A stretch of 50,043 nt of DNA from Alphaproteobacteria bacterium (GTDB lineage: Bacteria > Pseudomonadota > Alphaproteobacteria > UBA9655). Position 1 is the stretch's first letter; each line of letters starts with the position of its first letter. The stretch covers positions 1 through 50,043 of the forward strand of contig DAIDHR010000011.1 of assembly GCA_027459605.1 (NCBI GenBank), written 5' to 3'. Made by a program: the position numbers and the translations under genes. Below, piece after piece: positions 43,409 through 50,043 of the stretch. The notes beneath the pieces were generated by a model. The model had not been told where the DNA came from. It was given only the letters and a program-made list of their open reading frames with translations, and did not search any database.

Positions 43409-43496
43409 TTTTATCTTTTGCTTGCATCCCTAGAAGGGTTATGTAAAACTTTTTAGCTTAGGACCTGATTTTTGCTAGCTAATCTGGGGACGTTTG

Positions 43497-45521
43497 ATGG
43501 AAAAAAAAGCGGTACAAAAAGTTGAACCTTATATCCCTGCTGCAACGCGCCTCCCTGAAATTACAGTGCGGGCCTTTATTTTAGGGGTTTTTCTCGCAAT
43601 CCTTATGGCTGGGTCTAATGCTTATCTTGTCCTGAAAGTGGGCATAAGCGTTACTGCTTGTATTCCCGCCGCTGTTATTTCAATGGCAGTTTTAAAACTA
43701 TTTCGTAACTCAAATATTCTTGAAAATAATATTGTTCAAACCACAGCTTCTGCAGGTGAAGTCGTTGCTTGCGCTTTAGCTTTCACCATTCCTGCTCTTG
43801 TTATGATAGGATATTGGAACTACTTTCCTTATTTTACTATGGTTGGCCTTACCGCCGTTGGGGGTCTTTTGGGGGTGTTTCTATCAGTTCCCTTAAGACG
43901 AGCGATGATTGTTGAAAGTGCTCTTAAGTTTCCTGAAGGAATTGCAACGGCAGAAGTTCTTAAAGCGGGAGGTGAAAGTGCTGCTGCAAAAGGAATTCTT
44001 TTTTCTGGAGTTGCAGCTGCTGCTATTAAATTCTGTCAAAGTGGATTTCAAATTTTGGCAGATAGTATAAATATTTGGGGGCGTTTTGGAAGTACAGTTG
44101 TAGGAGTATCAGCAGGATTTTCCTTAGCACTGGTTGGAGCTGGTTATGTCGTTGGTATGGAGGTTGCTTTCAGCACCTTTGTAGGGGCAATCCTCGCCTG
44201 GTTTATTGGTGTTCCCTTGTATGGAGCCCTTTTTGGTCTTCCCTTAGATGCCTCCGATGCTTATTCAGCAGCCGTTGAGATCTGGAACTCCAAAATTCGA
44301 ATTATTGGTGTGGGGATGATGGTGTTCGGCGGTCTTTGGATGCTTGTTGAGCTGATGGACCCCCTCCGCCGAGCCATAATTTCTTCTTTGAAAGCCATTA
44401 AAAAAGCCAAGGTTGATGGGGAAAGCATTCTGCGGACTGAAGTTGATATCCCTATCACATACGTAGCTTTTGGTACTGCTCTTCTTATTTTGCCCCTTTA
44501 CTTGGTGCTTAATAATATAATTTCAACTAGTGGAATCCATTTGACATCGCCGATGATTGCCATGATTTCTCTAATTGTAACAGGTATTGCCTTTCTTATT
44601 AGCACACTTGGAAGCTCCATATCCTCTTATATGTGCGGGTTGATTGGGTCATCAAATAATCCAATTTCAGGAATAATTCTTATGGGCATACTTATTGTTT
44701 CCTTGTGCCTTTTATTGATTTTTAGCACCCAAGTCAATTTTTCAACAGATGCCGATGCTGCTTTGAGTGCTGCTGGAATTACGATTCTGATCGGTGCAGT
44801 GATTGGATGCGCTTCATCTGTTGGAGGAGATAATCTTCAAGATTTGAAATCAGGCCAGATCGTGGGATCTACTCCCTGGAAACAACAGATTATGTTAATT
44901 GTGGGAGTTCTGGTATCTGCTTTAATTCTGGCACCAATTTTCAATCTATTGTTTGAAGCCTACGGTTTTGGTGACGTATTGCCTCGCGAGGGGATGGACC
45001 CAGCGCAAGCTTTAAGTGCACCAAAAGCTGCCTTAATGGCGGCTATTTCTGAGGCTATCTTTACACGAACAATGGATTGGACGATGGTCATTTTGGGAGC
45101 TGTCCTTGCCGTCTTCGTTATTATTGTCGACAGAGCCCTTGTAAAATCAGAATCTAAATGGCGGCTTCCAATCCTAGCTGTTGCCGTTGGCGTATACATG
45201 CCCCTAGATGTAACCGTCCCCCTCCTCTTTGGAGGTGTGCTTGCGGGTTTCACTCAAAAAGCTCTTGCAAAAAGTCGATTTCCTGCAGCTGAGAAGGCAG
45301 AGATTGAGCGACGAGGGATTCTTTTTGCCTCCGGCCTTATTGCAGGAGAGGCACTCGTGGGTATTTTACTTGCAATACCCTTTGTGGCCTACCAAAGTAC
45401 GACTATCTTTAGCATTGTGCCGGAAGCACTTAAAGATTCAACAGACGTCCTGGGACTTTTGGTAACCTTAGGAGTACTTTATTGGTTTTATCAAGTTGGA
45501 ACAAAACGCAGAAAAACTTAG
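43497..45521 (+). CDS. OPT family oligopeptide transporter
   Basis: Large inner-membrane importer of the OPT superfamily, which takes up peptides or metal chelates with protons. About 14-16 hydrophobic segments; family motifs near the N-terminus (LGVFLAILMAGSNAYLVLKVG, split by loops), KFPEGIATAEVLKAG in the middle and VPLLFGGVLAGF near the end. I start at ATG 43497 with GGGGACG ahead; a TTG at 43494 adds one residue. About 674 residues. Stand-alone. Peptide uptake would suit a nutrient-scavenging intracellular lifestyle (inference). Confidence 0.93.
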   Translation: MEKKAVQKVEPYIPAATRLPEITVRAFILGVFLAILMAGSNAYLVLKVGISVTACIPAAVISMAVLKLFRNSNILENNIVQTTASAGEVVACALAFTIPALVMIGYWNYFPYFTMVGLTAVGGLLGVFLSVPLRRAMIVESALKFPEGIATAEVLKAGGESAAAKGILFSGVAAAAIKFCQSGFQILADSINIWGRFGSTVVGVSAGFSLALVGAGYVVGMEVAFSTFVGAILAWFIGVPLYGALFGLPLDASDAYSAAVEIWNSKIRIIGVGMMVFGGLWMLVELMDPLRRAIISSLKAIKKAKVDGESILRTEVDIPITYVAFGTALLILPLYLVLNNIISTSGIHLTSPMIAMISLIVTGIAFLISTLGSSISSYMCGLIGSSNNPISGIILMGILIVSLCLLLIFSTQVNFSTDADAALSAAGITILIGAVIGCASSVGGDNLQDLKSGQIVGSTPWKQQIMLIVGVLVSALILAPIFNLLFEAYGFGDVLPREGMDPAQALSAPKAALMAAISEAIFTRTMDWTMVILGAVLAVFVIIVDRALVKSESKWRLPILAVAVGVYMPLDVTVPLLFGGVLAGFTQKALAKSRFPAAEKAEIERRGILFASGLIAGEALVGILLAIPFVAYQSTTIFSIVPEALKDSTDVLGLLVTLGVLYWFYQVGTKRRKT

Positions 45522-45530
45522 ATTTTTCAG

Positions 45531-46409
45531 ATGACTTTGCGTTGTAGAAGAAAACGAATCAATATGAACAAGTCACAAGTGAAAACAAGGGATTATAGTA
45601 AGTTTTCTTCACCATCTTTTAGATTGAGAGTTCTCTATTTTTTGGGAATTTTTTTCTTACTTCTTCCTCCCGTGGCTAGAGCCGATTATCCACGGCCGTG
45701 GCAGATGTATTATCAAGAACCAGTGACTCCTGTCATGGAACATCTTTATTCTTTTCATCATCTGTTGTTGGGGATTGAGGGGGTGATTGTTTTAACTGTA
45801 GGAGTCCTTTTAATTTATGTTACCATTCGTTTTCGGGCTTCTAAAAATTCATCCCCTTCGAAAACAGCTCATAACACTTTGCTTGAGATTATTTGGACGA
45901 CTATCCCTGTTCTAGTTCTTGTTATTATTGCCTTCCCTTCTTTTAAGATTTTATACATGATGGATGTAACCCCGAAAGCTGACCTCATAATAAAGGCAAT
46001 TGGGAATCAATGGTATTGGACGTACGAATACCCTGATCATAATCTCCGGTTTGATAGTAATATGGTACCAGAAAATAAACTTAAGCCAGGGCAACTTCGT
46101 TTATTCGAGGTGGATAACCGAGTCTTTGTTCCAGTCAATACAAACGTGCGCGTGATTACAACCTCTTCCGATGTGGTACATAGCTGGGCTGTTCCTGCTT
46201 TTGGAGTTAAACGAGATAGTGTGCCCGGCAGGCTTAATGAAACATGGTTTAACGTTAAGAAAGAGGGAGTGTATTACGGTCAATGCTCCGAGCTTTGTGG
46301 GGTTAAGCATGCCTTCATGCCCGTTGTTGTGGAGGCCGTTTCAAAGGATAAATTTGACCAGTGGATTGCTTCAAAGAAAAACCCTCCCCAAGCCCAGACT
46401 GGAGGATAA
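45531..46409 (+). CDS. coxB: cytochrome c oxidase subunit II
   Basis: Carries CuA, the electron entry point of the aa3-type oxidase. N-terminal signal/helix (residues ~31-51, cleavage near ARA), two membrane helices ([19 protein letters not shown] and [19 protein letters not shown]), then a cupredoxin domain with [11 protein letters not shown] and the CuA loop [13 protein letters not shown]. At 292 residues it is complete. ATG 45564 is an alternative start. The stop is seven bases ahead of ctaD. Confidence 0.96.
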   Translation: MTLRCRRKRINMNKSQVKTRDYSKFSSPSFRLRVLYFLGIFFLLLPPVARADYPRPWQMYYQEPVTPVMEHLYSFHHLLLGIEGVIVLTVGVLLIYVTIRFRASKNSSPSKTAHNTLLEIIWTTIPVLVLVIIAFPSFKILYMMDVTPKADLIIKAIGNQWYWTYEYPDHNLRFDSNMVPENKLKPGQLRLFEVDNRVFVPVNTNVRVITTSSDVVHSWAVPAFGVKRDSVPGRLNETWFNVKKEGVYYGQCSELCGVKHAFMPVVVEAVSKDKFDQWIASKKNPPQAQTGG

Positions 46410-46416
46410 AGAAAAC

Positions 46417-48012
46417 ATGTCCTATGCAACAACTGCTGATTACGTTCACGATGATCACCATCCTACGGGATGGAGACGATGGGTTTTATCGACGAATCAT
46501 AAAGATATCGGAACAATGTATATTATTTTCGGGGCATTTGGAGCTTTCTTTGGTGCAACCTTATCCCTTCTGATCAGGCTGCAGCTGGCTCATCCTCATG
46601 GGACGATTCTTGCGGGGCAAGAGTTTCAAATTTATAATGTGGTTCTTACGGCCCATGGCCTTCTGATGATTTTTTTCTTTATCATGCCTGTTTTGATTGG
46701 AGGCTTTGGAAATTGGTTTGTGCCATTAATGATTGGGGCTCCTGATATGGCCTTTCCCCGCCTCAATAACATTAGTTTTTGGCTCCTCATTCCCTCACTT
46801 ATTCTCTTAACCCTTTCTATTGTGGTGGGATCAGGGGCAGGAACTGGGTGGACGTTTTACCCCCCCTTAAGCAGTGTAGGCCATCCCGATGCAGCTGTTG
46901 ATTTTATGCTTGTGAGCCTTCATTTAGCAGGGGCTTCCTCTATCCTTGGTGCGATTAACTTTATTACAACGATCATCAATATGAGGGCTCCTGGGATGAC
47001 GATGCATAAGCTTCCTTTGTTTGTTTGGGGAATCCTCGTAACAGCCTTTTTATTGCTTTTGGCTGTTCCTGTCCTCGCAGGTGCCATTACTATGTTGTTA
47101 ACAGACCGAGGTTTTGGAACCAGCTTCTTTGAGCCAGCGGGAGGCGGAGATCCCATTCTTTTCCAACACCTCTTCTGGTTTTTTGGCCATCCTGAAGTTT
47201 ACATTATGATCATGCCCGCCTTTGGCATTGTAAGTCAGGTTATTTCAACCTTTGCCCGAAAAGCGGTATTTGGGTATTTAGGGATGGTTTATGCTATGGT
47301 AGCCATCGGCATGATTGGTTTTGTGGTCTGGGCTCATCATATGTTTACCGTCGGGTTAGATGTGAATGCGAATGCTTATTTTACAGCTGCAACGCTTATT
47401 ATTGCCGTTCCAACAGGAATTAAAGTCTTTAGTTGGATTGCAACGATGTGGGGAGGCTCCCTCATCTTTGAAACGCCTATGCTTTATGCGATTGGTTTTA
47501 TCATTCTTTTTGTGATAGGGGGCGTTACAGGAGTAACACTTGCCAATGGAGGCGTGGATATTTCTCTTCATGATACTTACTTTGTGGTGGCCCATTTCCA
47601 TTATGTTCTTTCCATGGGAGCCCTCTTTGGGGTTTTTGCAGGGTTCTATTATTGGTTTCCCAAGATGACTGGAAAAATGATTTCAAAGTTCATGGGCAAT
47701 CTCCAATTTTGGCTTACATTTATAGGCGTGAATATGATTTTTTTCCCTATGCATTTTTTAGGCCTTGCAGGGATGCCACGACGTATTCCGGATTACCCTG
47801 AAGCTTATGCTGGGTGGAACTATATCTCTTCATTAGGGTCGATCCTGACGTTTTCGGCGGGGCTTTTTTTCGCCTATATTGTCTTTCATGCCTTTAAATG
47901 GGGAAAAAAGGCATCTGCCAACCCTTGGGGGACGGGGGCAAGCACGCTCGAATGGACAGTACCCTCGCCCGCTCCTTTTCATACCTTTGAAACACAACCT
48001 CAAGTATCGTAA
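46417..48012 (+). CDS. ctaD: cytochrome c oxidase subunit I
   Basis: Heme-copper catalytic subunit with 12 helices. GGAGGATAAAG stands ahead of ATG 46417; a longer in-frame extension to 46171 lies inside coxB and is spurious. Motifs: [11 protein letters not shown] start, [21 protein letters not shown] (heme a His), [13 protein letters not shown] (CuB His and cross-linked Tyr), the CuB His pair in WAHHMFTVG, and [10 protein letters not shown] (heme a3 and a His). 531 residues. Confidence 0.97.
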   Translation: MSYATTADYVHDDHHPTGWRRWVLSTNHKDIGTMYIIFGAFGAFFGATLSLLIRLQLAHPHGTILAGQEFQIYNVVLTAHGLLMIFFFIMPVLIGGFGNWFVPLMIGAPDMAFPRLNNISFWLLIPSLILLTLSIVVGSGAGTGWTFYPPLSSVGHPDAAVDFMLVSLHLAGASSILGAINFITTIINMRAPGMTMHKLPLFVWGILVTAFLLLLAVPVLAGAITMLLTDRGFGTSFFEPAGGGDPILFQHLFWFFGHPEVYIMIMPAFGIVSQVISTFARKAVFGYLGMVYAMVAIGMIGFVVWAHHMFTVGLDVNANAYFTAATLIIAVPTGIKVFSWIATMWGGSLIFETPMLYAIGFIILFVIGGVTGVTLANGGVDISLHDTYFVVAHFHYVLSMGALFGVFAGFYYWFPKMTGKMISKFMGNLQFWLTFIGVNMIFFPMHFLGLAGMPRRIPDYPEAYAGWNYISSLGSILTFSAGLFFAYIVFHAFKWGKKASANPWGTGASTLEWTVPSPAPFHTFETQPQVS

Positions 48013-48014
48013 GA

Positions 48015-48950
48015 ATGACATCACAAGCAGCTGTTTGTTTACCGATTGCATCCGCCGCCACAGCGTATGACTATTGGGAGCTTTTGAAGCCTCGGGTCAT
48101 GTCTTTAGTAGTGTTTACAGGTTTTGTAGGGCTTTTATTGGCCCCCGGGCCTATCCATCCGGTTATGGTAGTGGCGTCAGTTCTTTGCATTGCTGTAGGA
48201 AGCGGAGCTGCTGGTGCTATCAACATGTGGTACGAGCGGGATATTGATGCCCTCATGGAGCGCACCAAAAATCGGCCTCTTCCCCAAGGAAGAATTCAGC
48301 CGGGAGAAGCCCTTGGCTTTGGGGTAACTCTTGCGGTGGGGTCTGTTCTTGTAATGTATACACTCGTTAATTTTTGGTCTGCTTTTTACCTCGCCCTTGC
48401 GATTTTGTTTTATGTCGGGGTATATACGATATGGCTTAAGCGGGGAACACCCCAGAACATTGTAATTGGAGGGGCAGCAGGAGCCCTCCCCCCTGTGATT
48501 GGCTGGGCTTCTGTTATGAATGGAACAACTCTATTACCCTGGATCTTATTTTCTATTATCTTTTTATGGACTCCCCCTCATTTTTGGGCTCTTGCTCTTT
48601 ATCGGCACGAAGATTATGCGAAGGCAAATATTCCCATACTCCCTGTTGTTGCAGGAGCTGAAACTACAAAGAACAAAATTCTTTTGTATATTTTGATCTT
48701 GATTCCTTTATCCCTCTTTCCTGTTTATCAAGGTGATTTAGGAATGATCTATGGGGGCATTGCCCTTATTTTAGGCATTCTTTTTTTAGCATTAGGGATT
48801 TACGTGAAACGATCTCAAAATCCAAGGAATGGCTTGAGGCTTTTTTTCTATTCCATTGTGTATTTATTTTTATTATTTGCGGCAATGGTGGGGGATAAGT
48901 TCATCAAATCTTCTTTGGCCTTTTCCGCCATTTCCTTTGTGTTATGTTGA
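48015..48950 (+). CDS. ctaB: protoheme IX farnesyltransferase
   Basis: Membrane prenyltransferase making heme O, precursor of the oxidase heme A. UbiA-type motifs: NMWYERDIDALMERTKNRPLP with the Asp-rich site, and the second Asp-site loop HEDYAKANIPILPVV. Nine hydrophobic segments; 311 residues. Follows ctaD after two bases. No heme A synthase (ctaA) is present in the window. Confidence 0.96.
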   Translation: MTSQAAVCLPIASAATAYDYWELLKPRVMSLVVFTGFVGLLLAPGPIHPVMVVASVLCIAVGSGAAGAINMWYERDIDALMERTKNRPLPQGRIQPGEALGFGVTLAVGSVLVMYTLVNFWSAFYLALAILFYVGVYTIWLKRGTPQNIVIGGAAGALPPVIGWASVMNGTTLLPWILFSIIFLWTPPHFWALALYRHEDYAKANIPILPVVAGAETTKNKILLYILILIPLSLFPVYQGDLGMIYGGIALILGILFLALGIYVKRSQNPRNGLRLFFYSIVYLFLLFAAMVGDKFIKSSLAFSAISFVLC

Positions 48951-48983
48951 CTTCAGGGATCAGGCCCAGAAAAAAAGGTTGGG

Positions 48984-49118
48984 ATGAGAGAAGAAAAGAA
49001 TAAAAAAGCACATAAACTCTTGAAGGGAATAAGGGATTCCAAAAACAAGGCCCTCTTTTGGGCTCTCTTGGGGCTTGCCCTCTTATTTTATGCTGCGTCT
49101 GTCGTGTACATGAAGTGA
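48984..49118 (+). CDS. 44-residue single-helix protein, CoxF-like
   Basis: Short gene between ctaB and ctaG: MREEKNKKAHKLLKGIRDS, then one membrane helix (ALFWALLGLALLFYAASVVYM) and a final Lys. Small proteins of this layout sit at this place in alphaproteobacterial cox operons (CoxF-like/assembly peptides). GTTGGG precedes the ATG weakly. Its TGA overlaps the GTG start of ctaG (GTGA), so translation is coupled. Confidence 0.7.
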   Translation: MREEKNKKAHKLLKGIRDSKNKALFWALLGLALLFYAASVVYMK

Positions 49119-49648
49119 AAGAAAAGAATCGGTCAACTCTTGTTATTCTTATTGGCTTATCCTCAGGGATGTTAGCTTTAAGCTTTGCCTCATCGGCCCT
49201 TTATCGGATGTTTTGTGAAAAGACAGGCCATGGAGGGACAACACAAGTTGCTAAAATTCGTCCTAACCGGATTGAAAATCGAGTCATCACCATCCGATTT
49301 AATGCCGATACACATACCGAGCTTCCCTGGGATTTTAAACCACTCCAGAAGGAAATTAAGGTCAGAGCTGGTGAGATTGGGCTTGCCTTTTACCATGGAA
49401 AAAACCTATCTCCTAGCCACACCGTTGGCATGGCGACCTATAATGTCACTCCTCATAAGGTGGGAATTTATTTTAATAAGGTTGATTGTTTTTGTTTTAT
49501 CGAACAACATCTGGAAGGAGGGCAAGAGACAGATTTTCCAGTGGAGTTCTTCATCGACCCCGATATTGTAAAAGATCCTACCCTGGATGACGTAGATACA
49601 ATCACCCTTTCTTACACCTTCTTTAAACTTAAAAAGCCTGGACCTTAG
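49115..49648 (+). CDS. ctaG: cytochrome c oxidase assembly protein CtaG/Cox11
   Basis: Membrane-anchored copper chaperone that helps insert CuB into subunit I. I start at GTG 49115 (MKEKNRSTLVIL), overlapping the previous stop; an extension to 49058 would overlap the CoxF-like gene. A membrane helix (residues ~8-30) is followed by the periplasmic domain with FNADTHTELPWDFKP, the Cys ligand near the helix (RMFCEKTG) and the copper-binding NKVDCFCFIEQ. About 177 residues. Confidence 0.94.
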   Translation: MKEKNRSTLVILIGLSSGMLALSFASSALYRMFCEKTGHGGTTQVAKIRPNRIENRVITIRFNADTHTELPWDFKPLQKEIKVRAGEIGLAFYHGKNLSPSHTVGMATYNVTPHKVGIYFNKVDCFCFIEQHLEGGQETDFPVEFFIDPDIVKDPTLDDVDTITLSYTFFKLKKPGP

Positions 49649-49659
49649 CCTGAAATTTT

Positions 49660-49764
49660 ATGAATGAGGTGGATAAGTTTATTCTCTCCCCTGGGGTCAT
49701 TAATCACACCTATGAAAGTCTACGCCGTAAGCCACTTTCCCCTGGCCTTTTATTGTTATTTTAG
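49660..49764 (+). CDS. possible 34-residue ORF after ctaG
   Basis: ATG 49660 opens a frame reading MNEVDKFILSPGVINHTYES and onward to TAG. It sits where coxC would be expected but does not resemble the start of subunit III. No ribosome-binding site. Possibly a remnant or a chance frame. Confidence 0.2.
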   Translation: MNEVDKFILSPGVINHTYESLRRKPLSPGLLLLF

Positions 49765-49879
49765 ACTTTCAGCTTCCACCTTTCTAGTTCGTTCTTAAAG
49801 TGTTCTCGCTATAGCAACATGCTGGCTTAAATGATTAAGACTTTATTAACCTCAAATGGAAGATAATACATCTTATGAA

Positions 49880-50043
49880 ACCTGAGTTTTGGATAAGGGA
49901 TAAAAAATATGGTAGGCTAAGCCTTTCTTAAACTTGCAAAAATAAGAAGGGAGCTTAGCCAATGAGATATAATATCACAGCATTATTTTTTTGCATCGAC
50001 GAATTTTGCAAGGCCTTTGAAGAATGGGAGAAACATCGGTTAA
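49880..50043 (+). mobile_element. left end of an IS982-type insertion sequence
   Basis: The sequence ACCTGAGTTTTGGATAAG at 49880-49897 resembles the terminal inverted repeat of IS982-family elements and is followed, after about 65 bases, by a transposase start. The right end is outside the window, so the pair of repeats and the target duplication cannot be checked. Confidence 0.55.
49962..50043 (+). CDS. transposase N-terminus (IS982-like), cut by the window edge
   Basis: ATG 49962 opens 27 residues (MRYNITALFFCIDEFCKAFE, then EWEKHRL) that run off the window. The ITxLFxxIDEFCKxFE start is typical of IS982-family DDE transposases. A GGGAG about 15 bases ahead of the ATG could be the ribosome-binding site. 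The catalytic residues lie outside the window. Confidence 0.6.
   Translation, partial: MRYNITALFFCIDEFCKAFEEWEKHRL

Noticed and set aside
46171-46416. N-terminal extension of ctaD inside coxB
   Set aside because: The ribosome-binding site and family alignment place the start at 46417; the extension is coxB read out of frame.

Overview
The window looks like a chromosome segment of an AT-rich, host-associated alphaproteobacterium, most plausibly of the Holosporales/Rickettsiales type (Caedibacter/Paracaedibacter-like). This is inferred, not proven. The grounds are the GatCAB amidotransferase, the coxB-ctaD-ctaB-(coxF-like)-ctaG operon, lptFGD with surA-ksgA, an OPT transporter, a Bax inhibitor-1 protein, many orphan exported proteins, gene remnants, and a transposase start at the right edge.

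Layout. 1-770: degraded DNA with a tRNA-Leu-like fossil and short direct repeats next to tRNA-Thr(UGU). 0.96-4.5 kb: operon mlaF-like ATPase, radA, cvpA, SDR. 4.7-8.0 kb (minus strand): unknown exported protein, YqaE/Pmp3-like membrane protein, SCO copper chaperone, ugpB-like solute-binding protein. The last overlaps the end of gatB in gatC-gatA-gatB (8.0-11.3 kb). 11.4-13.9 kb: TauE/SafE transporter plus rhodanese, convergent with a phosphomannomutase.

14.1-17.9 kb is the accessory highlight. It holds a small Cys-containing exported protein, a GroES with an N-terminal signal peptide, a tandem DUF1059-like protein, an exported thioredoxin, a signal-peptide-bearing protein made of two complete nucleotidyltransferase units, and a 54-residue exported Gln-rich peptide. 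Several are exported versions of families that normally work in the cytosol.

18.1-24.5 kb: cysQ-sua5, an O-antigen ligase-like gene whose 3' end overprints sua5, an M48 protease with TPRs, lipA-ratA, and an exported unknown. 24.5-27.5 kb: palindromes, an exported proline-rich repeat protein with a clear terminator, and gene debris including a kinase-like 3' remnant and a Lys-rich antisense ORF. 27.6-30.1 kb: acpP-fabF-mltG. 30.4-34.7 kb: exported coiled-coil protein, LOG family enzyme, psd-pssA, and a small exported repeat protein. 34.8-42.9 kb: a 120-bp imperfect palindrome, BI-1, surA-ksgA on the minus strand, divergent from lptF-lptG-lptD.

42.9-49.6 kb: ruvX, the OPT transporter and the cytochrome oxidase operon, ending at ctaG. 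The usual coxC (subunit III) is not found there; an apparent IS982-type element starts 230 bp downstream and runs off the window.
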